From Bradyrhizobium sp. ORS 278 (lineage in GTDB: Bacteria > Pseudomonadota > Alphaproteobacteria > Rhizobiales > Xanthobacteraceae), in NCBI RefSeq assembly GCF_000026145.1, contig NC_009445.1, positions 3,658,001-3,722,000 of the forward strand: DNA of 64,000 bases, written 5' to 3'. Of this stretch, positions 54,086-61,567 are shown in pieces. Within the stretch, counting starts at the first letter, position 1. Each line of letters begins with the position of its first letter. The notes below the pieces were generated by a model, which had not been told where the DNA came from, ran no database searches, and was given only the letters and a program-made list of their open reading frames with translations. A program made the translations under genes and the position numbers.

Positions 54086-55228
54086 ATGCCGCACGTGCCC
54101 AGCCGCTTCCCGCACAACGACATCATCAGCCTGACCACCCAGCCGGTCTGCTACGATCTCGCCGAGAGCATTGGTCCGGATCTCAGGCTCGGCGGGCTGC
54201 TCACAGACAGCGACGCATTGCAGGAACTCGTGCTGAGCTACGGTCCGACTGAAGGCCACGCCGAGCTGCGCGAACTGATCGCGGCCCGGCATGGGGTCGG
54301 GGCTGACGATGTCATCACCACCGTGGGCGGCATGCAGGCGCTGTTCCTGATCGCCTTCGTTCTCGGCGAGCCGGGCGCGGAGGCCGTCATTGGACGTCCT
54401 GCATTTCCCAATGCGCGCAACGTCCTCGCATCGGTGGGCTTGCGCGTCATCGACCTGATGCTGCACTTCGACGACGGCTATCGTCTCGATACCGGCCGCC
54501 TGCGATCGCTGCTGAGCGCGCGCACGCGGCTGGTCAGCCTGGCCTCACCGCAGAACCCATCCGGCGTCGCGCTGTCCGATGCGGAGCTGCGTGACGTGCT
54601 CGCGGCCATGGACGAGATCTGTCCCGAGGCGTTCCTGCTGATCGACGAGACCTATCGCGAGGCCGTCCATGGCGACGCCGCGCCGCGGCCGAGCCTGGTG
54701 GGCCGTGATCGTCGCATCATCAGCTGTGCATCGTTCTCGAAATGTCATGGCGCGCCGGGCATCCGCACCGGATGGGTGATCACCCGCGACCCGGCGCTGC
54801 GCGCGCAGCTCGTGCTCGGCAAGTTCAACACGACGATCTCGAACTCGGTCGTCGACGAGGCGATCGCGCTGCGAATTCTGCGCGAGCTGGACACGATCAT
54901 GCGCGACCGGCGCGGTCATCTCGCTGCGTGCCTGGCGCGCACCGCCGCGTTCGTAGCCGACAATGGCAAACTGATTGAATGGATCAGGCCGGAGGCCGGC
55001 GCGCTGTGTTGCGTCAGACTCAGGCGCGAGATGTTCGACGAGGCGGCCGTGGCTCGCTTCCATCGCGAGCTGAGCGTGCGTGAGACGCGCGTTGCGCCAG
55101 GATCGTGGTTCGGCGACGAGGCGCGGGTGTTCCGGCTCGGTTTTGGCGTGCTGGCGTTGCCCGAGCTCGACGAAGCGCTGCAGCGTGTGGCGCAGACGTT
55201 GACGTCGGCGTCGATGATGACGGTCTAG
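54086..55228 (+). CDS. PLP-dependent aminotransferase (class I/II)
   Basis: A 380-residue fold-type I enzyme. Motifs: LSYGPTEGHAELRELIAARH, TTVGGMQALFLIAF, SPQNPSGVALS, LIDETYREAVHG, and the PLP lysine in CASFSKCHGAPGIRTGWV; the C-terminal RLGFGVL carries the carboxylate-binding arginine. Probably acts on an alpha-amino acid; specificity not readable. It is divergent to the MocR regulator, and a cystathionine beta-lyase-like gene follows 150 bases on, after a dispersed repeat. The three may form a small PLP-dependent pathway. Confidence 0.9.
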   Translation: MPHVPSRFPHNDIISLTTQPVCYDLAESIGPDLRLGGLLTDSDALQELVLSYGPTEGHAELRELIAARHGVGADDVITTVGGMQALFLIAFVLGEPGAEAVIGRPAFPNARNVLASVGLRVIDLMLHFDDGYRLDTGRLRSLLSARTRLVSLASPQNPSGVALSDAELRDVLAAMDEICPEAFLLIDETYREAVHGDAAPRPSLVGRDRRIISCASFSKCHGAPGIRTGWVITRDPALRAQLVLGKFNTTISNSVVDEAIALRILRELDTIMRDRRGHLAACLARTAAFVADNGKLIEWIRPEAGALCCVRLRREMFDEAAVARFHRELSVRETRVAPGSWFGDEARVFRLGFGVLALPELDEALQRVAQTLTSASMMTV

Positions 55229-55230
55229 CT

Positions 55231-55308
55231 CCGTCATGTCGAGCGAAGCAATCCAGGGCTGCGAAAGCCACTCCGGATTGCTTCGTCGCTGCGCGCCTTG
55301 CAATGACG
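55231..55308. repeat. Dispersed inverted repeat, copy 2 (REP/RPE-like)
   Basis: CCGTCATGTCGAGCGAAGCA (55231-55250) and CTTCGTCGCTGCGCGCCTTG (55281-55300) form an imperfect hairpin with the core CAATCC / GGATTG. It shares consensus with the copy at 12703-12786 but is slightly shorter and has lost part of the left arm. It begins three bases after a stop codon. Confidence 0.85.
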
Positions 55309-55378
55309 AGCGAGACCGAGTCCCTGACCTCGCGCGATTGCGCTACGATGCCGGCACGCATTGTCTCACGAGGTGTCC

Positions 55379-56560
55379 ATGCACGATCTCACCCGCTGCG
55401 TTCAGCATCCCGCCGTGTCGCATGACGGCTTCAAGTCGCTCGCCGTTCCCACCTATCGCGCCTCGACGATCGTCTATGACGATCCGCAGGATTTTGCCAG
55501 GCGCGCCGGGCGCGGCCTCGACGGCTACACCTATGGCCTGCATGGCACGCCGACGACGCGCACCCTCGAGGCGCAGATCACGGCGCTGCATGCCGGCGAG
55601 CGCACCGTGCTGGTGCCGTCCGGACAGGCTGCAGTCGCAATCACGATGCTCGCGGTGCTGAAGCCGGGCGACACGGTGCTGATCCCCGATCATGTCTATC
55701 CGCCGGTGCGGCATCTCTGCACGAACTATCTCGCCTCGCGCGGCATCGCCCATCGCGTCTATGATCCGCTGATCGGCGCGGGGATCGCTGACCTCATCGA
55801 TGCCAATACGAAGCTGGTCTGGATGGAGTCGCCGGGCTCGGGCACGATGGAGGTGCAGGACGTGCCGGCGATCGCGCAGGCCGCGAAGGTGCGCGGCGTG
55901 CTCACCGGCTGCGACAACACCTGGGCGAGCCCGCTTTTGTTCAAGCCGCTGGCGCATGGCGTCGACTTCGCGGTGGAGGCGCTGACCAAATATGTCGGCG
56001 GTCATTCCGACCTGCTGCTCGGCTCGATCACGGTCAAGGAGCTCGGCCTGCGCAAGGCGCTGAAGGATGTGCTGGGCGTGCTCGGCATCGGCGTCTCGCC
56101 GGACGAGGCGGCGCTGGCGCTGCGCGGCATCGAGACCATGGGCGTGCGCATGGCGCATTCCGGTCGCGTCGCGCGCGACTTTGCCGAGCGGCTGCAGGCC
56201 GCGCCCGCGGTGGCGCGGGTGCTGCATCCGGCGCTGCCGTCCTGTCCCGGCCACGAGATCTTCGCGCGCGATTTCAAGGCCGCGAGCACCGTGTTCAGCC
56301 TCGTCATCAAGCCGGAGTTCGCGCCGCGGATCTATCCCGCGCTTGGCCAGCTCAGGCTGTTCGCGATCGGCGCCTCCTGGGGCGGCACGCACAGCCTGAT
56401 CGCGCCGATGGACGTGGTCGCCGATCGCACCGTTCGGCCGTGGAATCCGGCGGAAGGATTGGTGCGCCTGAGCATCGGTCTCGAGGAGCCCGGCGAGCTG
56501 TGGGAGGACCTGTCGCGATTCCTCGATGCACTCGAAGGAGCGACGTCCGTGAGCGGCTAG
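55379..56560 (+). CDS. Cystathionine beta-lyase-like PLP enzyme (Cys/Met metabolism)
   Basis: A 393-residue enzyme of the Cys/Met metabolism PLP family. GAGGTG three bases before ATG 55379 supports the start. Seen: VPTYRASTIVYDD, YGLHGTPTTRTLEAQITAL, PSGQAAVAITML, WMESPGSGTMEVQD, and the PLP lysine in VEALTKYVGGHSDLLLG, then GASWGGTHSLIAP near the C-terminus with the GGxxSL substrate-carboxylate segment. This pattern is close to MetC, which splits cystathionine to homocysteine, pyruvate and ammonia. It lies downstream of the MocR-paired aminotransferase and before the second LysM gene. Confidence 0.92.
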   Translation: MHDLTRCVQHPAVSHDGFKSLAVPTYRASTIVYDDPQDFARRAGRGLDGYTYGLHGTPTTRTLEAQITALHAGERTVLVPSGQAAVAITMLAVLKPGDTVLIPDHVYPPVRHLCTNYLASRGIAHRVYDPLIGAGIADLIDANTKLVWMESPGSGTMEVQDVPAIAQAAKVRGVLTGCDNTWASPLLFKPLAHGVDFAVEALTKYVGGHSDLLLGSITVKELGLRKALKDVLGVLGIGVSPDEAALALRGIETMGVRMAHSGRVARDFAERLQAAPAVARVLHPALPSCPGHEIFARDFKAASTVFSLVIKPEFAPRIYPALGQLRLFAIGASWGGTHSLIAPMDVVADRTVRPWNPAEGLVRLSIGLEEPGELWEDLSRFLDALEGATSVSG

Positions 56561-56712
56561 CGTTGTGGCCGGCCTGCATCACATCCTCACTCCTGAGGAC
56601 TGTCCGGAGTCCTCCGGTCTCGCCGCGAGCCCGCCGTAATGGTGTTTGGACAGCGCCGATGATGTGGCTCGATTCGCGCGCTGTCGGCATTACCAAGGGA
56701 CGGGACCGACGC

Positions 56713-57945
56713 ATGATTTCGAACGGCAAGCCGATGATCCAGGTCATCCTTGGTGTCGCGGGCTTCGCCGTCTCAGCCGCCGCCTTCGTCTTCGTTCTCG
56801 GTCCGATCACCAATCGCGATCCCGCGATTTCGGGCCGCGACAAGATCGCCACGAGCGAGCCCGTGAAGATGCCTGCTGGAGTCGACAACGCCGGCCCAAG
56901 CCTGACGGAAGCACAGCGTTCGCTCCCTTGGGAGCAGCGTGCAGGTCCCCTCACCACGATCCAGCAGCAGGCCGATGGTCTCGCCGACGTGCTGGGCTCG
57001 CTCGCGCCGCCCTCGGCCGCAGACACCGATCTGCCGGCTTTCGACGTGGTCAATGTCGATCCGTCGGGGGAGGCCGTCGTGGCCGGGCGCGCGGCGCCGG
57101 GTGCGCGTGTGGAGCTGCTGCGCGATGGCGAGGTGCTTGACCGCGTGGTCGCCGATCAGGCCGGGCAGTTCGCCATGGTGCCTTCACGGCTTCCGGCGGG
57201 GAGCTACGATCTGACGCTGCGCTCGAAGCTCGCCGACGGCCGCGAGGTCACGTCAAAGCAAAGCGTTGCCGTGAAGGTCGAAGCCAGCCGGCCGGCGACC
57301 GTGGCGATGGTCGCGCCGGACGAACTCACAAGGGGGCTCTCCAAGCCCGCGGCGACCCCGCAGGCGCTGGCGGTCGACGCGGTGGATCATGAGGCGAACG
57401 GCGTTCTGCACATCAACGGCCGAGCCCGCCCTGGCGCCACCGTGAGAGTGTATCGCAACGACCGCCTGGTCTCCTCGACGGTCGCGGGGGCCGACGGACG
57501 CCTCAGCATCACGATCGGCGAGGGCGTCAGCCGGGCGGGCGATGACCGCATCAGGCTCGACGAGGTCGATGCGATATCGGGCTCCGTCCAGGCGCGCGCC
57601 GAAGTGGCGCTGAGCCTGCCCGACGACACGCCGACGACGGCATCGGTGGCTTCAAGTGCGACCGCGACGGCCAACGTTGGCCCGACCTCTCAGCCGGCGC
57701 TGCTCGCGGCCGCGGGGGATCCGCGCGAAGCCATCGTGCCCTCAGCCAAGACGGATCCGGACAAGATCGATCCGAAGTCAGCGACGGTAACGGTCGTGCG
57801 TGGTGACAGCCTGTGGCACATCAGCCGGCGCATGCTCGGCGGCGGCACGCGTTACGCGGTGATCTACAAGGCGAACCGGGCGCAGATCCGCAGTCCCGAT
57901 CTGATTTATCCGGGTCAGGTCTTCACGATTCCAGAGAAGCCATAG
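56713..57945 (+). CDS. LysM domain membrane protein, paralogue B
   Basis: A 410-residue protein starting at ATG 56713; an earlier ATG (56659) is in frame but lacks a good ribosome binding site. A membrane segment (MIQVILGVAGFAVSAAAFVF) is followed by the same modules as in the 51284 protein: FDVVNVDPSGEAVVAGRAAP, a DLTLRSKLADGREVTSKQSV segment, INGRARPGATVRVYRNDRL, and the C-terminal LysM (VTVVRGDSLWHISRRMLGGG). Both proteins share the DGR-xxxSKQSVAV and RLDEVDA motifs and the same order. Upstream sequence GGGACGG before the ATG is also alike. Likely an inner-membrane protein that reaches peptidoglycan. Confidence 0.9.
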   Translation: MISNGKPMIQVILGVAGFAVSAAAFVFVLGPITNRDPAISGRDKIATSEPVKMPAGVDNAGPSLTEAQRSLPWEQRAGPLTTIQQQADGLADVLGSLAPPSAADTDLPAFDVVNVDPSGEAVVAGRAAPGARVELLRDGEVLDRVVADQAGQFAMVPSRLPAGSYDLTLRSKLADGREVTSKQSVAVKVEASRPATVAMVAPDELTRGLSKPAATPQALAVDAVDHEANGVLHINGRARPGATVRVYRNDRLVSSTVAGADGRLSITIGEGVSRAGDDRIRLDEVDAISGSVQARAEVALSLPDDTPTTASVASSATATANVGPTSQPALLAAAGDPREAIVPSAKTDPDKIDPKSATVTVVRGDSLWHISRRMLGGGTRYAVIYKANRAQIRSPDLIYPGQVFTIPEKP

Positions 57946-58004
57946 TTGGCGCGCACTCTCGATTCGACAGAGCCACGGACGATTGTCGCTTGTCTTGTGC
58001 ACGG

Positions 58005-58754
58005 CTAGGCCGCGGTCTCCCTCGACGTGCTTTCAAGAAAAAAGGTTTCGCGCGCGATCTGCCGGGCGGGCGCTCCGGAATGGTCCGCAAGGATTTCCGT
58101 CAGCACTCGCCATATCTGGTCGTCCCGCGAGTCTGCCCCTTGTTTGACGAGACGGCCGTAACTCAGATGCGCCGCTTTCGTCGCGAGATCTCCGAGCGTG
58201 CGGCAGGTTTTCGGCAGACGCCCGGGATCGGCCTTCGTCAGGATCAAACCCGCGGCCAGTCCTGCAACCAGCAATGCGATGGCGACTTTGGTCGGCGGCC
58301 CTGGGACGGGAATGGAGAAGATCGTCGAGCACACCCCGATCGCGAGCGTCGCCAGCACACCGAAAAACGCCAGCAGCGCGAGGCCGCCACCGATCCGGCC
58401 CATGAGGCTCGCGGCGGGGCGGGGCAGTCTCAGGTCGGTTGTCTCCTCGATGGATGTCACGAACGGCTTGGTATAGATGCGTTCGAGCGGCCCCAGGCTC
58501 GAGGACGGTGACCGACCGATCCCGACGGCCCCTTCGTTCAGCGCGCGCCGAAGCCGGTAGAAGGCCATCGCGCTTGCGCATTTTCGATCTGCGTCCTGGC
58601 GCTGCAGCTTGGCCCGCAGGAGATCGAACATCTGCCCGACGGTGAACATGTCGTGGGCCTCGGCATCCGATATCCGGATGTCGAATGCGCGTTCGATGTC
58701 GATCACGACCTCGACCGGATCCAACTCATCATCCAGTCCCAAGGTCTTCAGCAC
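58005..58754 (-). CDS. Membrane protein with acyl-carrier-like N-terminal domain lacking the serine
   Basis: A 249-residue frame from GTG 58754. Residues 1-50 resemble an acyl carrier protein (LGLDDELDPVEVVIDIERAF, FDIRISDAEAHDMFTVGQMF), but the phosphopantetheine serine of the DSL motif is glutamate (DEL). Two membrane helices follow (about 112-140 and 145-170, near GGGLALLAFFGVLATLAIGV and KVAIALLVAGLAAGLILT), with a Thr/Ser-rich end. The reading frame continues upstream past 58754 without a stop to beyond 58860 (WLLDAIVLKLGP just upstream looks like the ACP first helix), but without ATG, GTG or TTG, so the true start is uncertain. Function not known. Confidence 0.65.
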   Translation of the reverse strand: MLKTLGLDDELDPVEVVIDIERAFDIRISDAEAHDMFTVGQMFDLLRAKLQRQDADRKCASAMAFYRLRRALNEGAVGIGRSPSSSLGPLERIYTKPFVTSIEETTDLRLPRPAASLMGRIGGGLALLAFFGVLATLAIGVCSTIFSIPVPGPPTKVAIALLVAGLAAGLILTKADPGRLPKTCRTLGDLATKAAHLSYGRLVKQGADSRDDQIWRVLTEILADHSGAPARQIARETFFLESTSRETAA

Positions 58755-58864
58755 AACGGCACCTCGCGGGCCAAGCTTCAGGACAATGGCGTCGAGAAGC
58801 CATTCATTCGTGCTGTCAGCATACCGTCTGGCGGTCAGCGCGCAACAGCTCGGCCGCCGCTGTT

Positions 58865-60232
58865 CTAGCCGGCGCTCAACCGGATCCCTGCGCGCAAAAA
58901 CTTCTGCGGGTCGACGGCTTCGCCGTCGATGCGGGTCTCGTAGTGCAGATGCGGGCCGGTCGAGCGGCCAGTCGAGCCGACCTCGCCGACGATGTCGCCG
59001 ATCTTCACCTGCTGGCCGATCTTGACGTTGATCTCGGAGAGATGGCCGTAGCGCGTGGAGAGGCCGTTGCCGTGATCGACCTCGACCATGCGGCCATAGC
59101 CGCCCGACCAGCCGGCGTTCACCACCTTGCCGTTGGCGGTGACGCGCACGGGATCGCCGGTCGCGGCGCGGAAATCGAGGCCGGTGTGCATGGCGGGACG
59201 GCCGAGGAACGGATCGGAGCGCACGCCGAAGCCCGAGGTGAACTCGACCTCGCCGATGACCGGCTTGCGATAGGGCACCAGCGCCAGCGTGCGATTCATC
59301 TTTTCGACCTGCGCGCGGGTGATGCTGATGCGATAGAGCTGACGCTCGAACGGACCGGATTCGGCGCCGAGCTTGACCGGCACGAATGGGCCGCCCATGC
59401 CGCCCTTCGGCGCAGCGGCTTCGAGCTGGCCCATGTCCAGCCCGAGATCGGTGATCACGCCGCGCATCCGGCGCAGCTTGGATTCCAGCGTCTCCTCGGC
59501 CGAGGCGAGCATCGCGACCTGGCGCGCCTCGACCTGGTCGAGCGAGCGCGTCAGCCGCGTCAGAACGTTGTCAACGCCGGCGAGCTTGGTGGATGGGCTC
59601 GGCTGCACATTGGCCAGAACGGGGCTGCGCGATTCGAGCCGCGCCTCGCGGTCCGGCGGCGCGGTGAAGATGACGGTGTCGCTGATCGGCGACGGCTTCG
59701 GTGTCGACGGCGCGGCTGTGGGCTCGATCGTGGCCGGCGCGCGCGCCGGCATGCGGATCGAGCCGGTGATGTCGGGCATGCTGCCGAGCGCGGTGGCGCG
59801 GCCTTCGAGCGCGCTCTGGCGTTTCAGGATCTGGTCGAGCTTCTGATCGAACTGCTCCTGATCGAGAAGCTGGCGGCTGGTGGCGCGGTCGACCTTGGCG
59901 CGCAGCTCGGCGATGCGATCCTCATAGGCGTATTGCATCTCGGCCTGGCGCGCGATCAGCCGCGTCAGCACGTCATCGCGGAACGCAAAATAGGTCGCGG
60001 TCGCCGCCGACCAGATGCCGAGCAGGCTGACGGTGCCGACCACGATCCAGAACACGACCGGGCCGATGCGCACCTGCTTGCCGGCATGCACCAGCGTGTA
60101 GTCGCTCTGCGACGCGGCAGCAGACGGAGCTGCGACTGGGTGCGGCGCGGGCGCGCGCCGGTGGTGAGCGTGCCCGCGATCATGAGGATGGTGCTGGGGA
60201 TATTCGGCGTGATGGCCGGAACGATGAGACAT
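58865..60232 (-). CDS. M23 family peptidoglycan metalloendopeptidase
   Basis: A 455-residue protein with start ATG 60232 (GGGAG five bases upstream). The N-terminus is His/Pro-rich, a membrane helix follows (VVFWIVVGTVSLLGIWSAAT, about 62-85), then coiled-coil (about 95-160), a Pro-rich linker and a LytM/M23 domain (about 330-450): HTGLDFRAATGDPVRVTANG (first His and Asp ligands), GYGRMVEVDHGNGLSTRYGHLSEI, and STGPHLHYETRIDG with the HxH motif. It cleaves peptide cross-links or, if regulatory, activates amidases. A plausible partner is the amidase at 41212, though not adjacent. Confidence 0.95.
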   Translation of the reverse strand: MSHRSGHHAEYPQHHPHDRGHAHHRRAPAPHPVAAPSAAASQSDYTLVHAGKQVRIGPVVFWIVVGTVSLLGIWSAATATYFAFRDDVLTRLIARQAEMQYAYEDRIAELRAKVDRATSRQLLDQEQFDQKLDQILKRQSALEGRATALGSMPDITGSIRMPARAPATIEPTAAPSTPKPSPISDTVIFTAPPDREARLESRSPVLANVQPSPSTKLAGVDNVLTRLTRSLDQVEARQVAMLASAEETLESKLRRMRGVITDLGLDMGQLEAAAPKGGMGGPFVPVKLGAESGPFERQLYRISITRAQVEKMNRTLALVPYRKPVIGEVEFTSGFGVRSDPFLGRPAMHTGLDFRAATGDPVRVTANGKVVNAGWSGGYGRMVEVDHGNGLSTRYGHLSEINVKIGQQVKIGDIVGEVGSTGRSTGPHLHYETRIDGEAVDPQKFLRAGIRLSAG

Positions 60233-60337
60233 CGGCACTCCCGCGCCGGCTGGAGCTCGTTACGTCCAGCGGCGTCATTTACGGGAGCGATTTGACCCCT
60301 GCATGGTTAATTTTCCCCCAACGCCCTGCTGCGCATT

Positions 60338-61066
60338 CTACAGGTCGCGCGCGGCAGCCAGCACCGCGTCGGCATGGCCGTCGACCTTGACGTTGCGCCA
60401 GACCTTGGCGACGCGGCCGTCCGTGCCGATCAGCACGGTGCTCCTGATGATGCCGAGAAACTTGCGGCCGTAGAGCGATTTCTCACCCCAGGCGCCATAG
60501 GCCTCCAGCATCTCATGCGTCTCGTCGGAGATCAGCGGCACCGCCAGATCGTGCTTGTCGCGGAAACTGTCCTGCGCCTTGACCGAATCTGCCGACACGC
60601 CGAGCACGGCCGTCCCGGCGGCGGCAAAGTCCTTGGTGAGGCGGGTAAAGTCGATCGCCTCCTTGGTGCAGCCGGGCGTGTTGGCCTTGGGATAGAAGAA
60701 CAGCACGAGCTTCTTGCCGGCATAGTCAGCGAGCGAAACGGTTCCGCCGCCGTCGCGCGGCAGCTTGAAGGCGGGAGCCTTGGCGCCTTCGGCAAGCGCG
60801 GTTCCAGCTGGCGCCGCCGGCTTCGAGACCTTGGCCTTGGTCGCCGCAGCCTTGCTGGTCGTCCCCTTGCTGGTCGTACCCTTGCTGGTCGACGCCTTGC
60901 TGGTCACGGCCTTTGCGGGCTTCACAGCGGTCTTCTTGACCGCCTTGGCCGTTGCGGGCTTGCTGGTCTTCTTCGCAACGCTCTTGGCGGCGGTGGCGAG
61001 GCCGCTTCGGGAGGCATGCCCGTACGACGCCGGATTTGAGGATTTCTTCCGTGATTCCTTTGACAT
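60338..61066 (-). CDS. Peroxiredoxin (BCP/PrxQ family) with lysine-rich N-terminal tail
   Basis: A 242-residue thiol peroxidase. ATG 61066 is used since AAGGAAGG lies just upstream. The catalytic domain (about 90-242) has ALAEGAKAPAFKLPRDGG and YPKANTPGCTKEAIDFTRL with the peroxidatic cysteine; the usual resolving cysteine five residues on is isoleucine, and this is the only cysteine in the protein, so it must act as a 1-Cys peroxiredoxin. The first 88 residues are Lys/Ala/Thr/Ser-rich with repeats such as TSKGTTSKG and AVKKTAVKPAK, like a histone-H1 or AlgP/HU-type tail; this suggests nucleic-acid binding. Confidence 0.92.
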   Translation of the reverse strand: MSKESRKKSSNPASYGHASRSGLATAAKSVAKKTSKPATAKAVKKTAVKPAKAVTSKASTSKGTTSKGTTSKAAATKAKVSKPAAPAGTALAEGAKAPAFKLPRDGGGTVSLADYAGKKLVLFFYPKANTPGCTKEAIDFTRLTKDFAAAGTAVLGVSADSVKAQDSFRDKHDLAVPLISDETHEMLEAYGAWGEKSLYGRKFLGIIRSTVLIGTDGRVAKVWRNVKVDGHADAVLAAARDL

Positions 61067-61567
61067 ACGCCTTCCTTTCGTCGCTTTCCGCAGTTCAACA
61101 ATGAAAGTATCCCGGTTCTTGTCCGGTGTCCCGGGATCGATCTGCATCCGTGCTTCGGTGCGTCGCGGCTGATGCCTCTTGCGACACTTATGAAATCACG
61201 GGTACCAGCAAGCGTGAGTACCAGTTCCATGACGACTCTCGTACCGTCTCCGGATCAGATGACCCTGCGACATATTTCGATCGGCCCCGCAGCGTCCTCC
61301 GTTCACCGGCACGAGCGGGTGGGCAAAGCCGCGGGCGACAGGATATAGTGGTAGCGATTTGGCGCTTTGCTCCGGAAAAAGGGGCGCGCGCGATCGCGGC
61401 GGACGGATTGAAGGAGCGTCCGCCGGAGCGGATGTGACGGGGACGCAGGCCATGCCGGCGCGCCAGGGGAGCGCCCGGTGAACGGGCGAGGCATCACCGG
61501 AGACCAACCTGGCCGGAGCCAGTTTGGCACGAATAGATCGGACACCAGGGGCCAGCACCGAGAGGCA
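61067..61567. other. Noncoding stretch between divergent peroxiredoxin and AsmA-like genes
   Basis: 501 bases with no credible coding frame. It should contain promoters for the two divergent genes. An AT-leaning patch around 61170-61300 is the best candidate for promoter location; no clear -35/-10 pair can be asserted. Confidence 0.55.
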
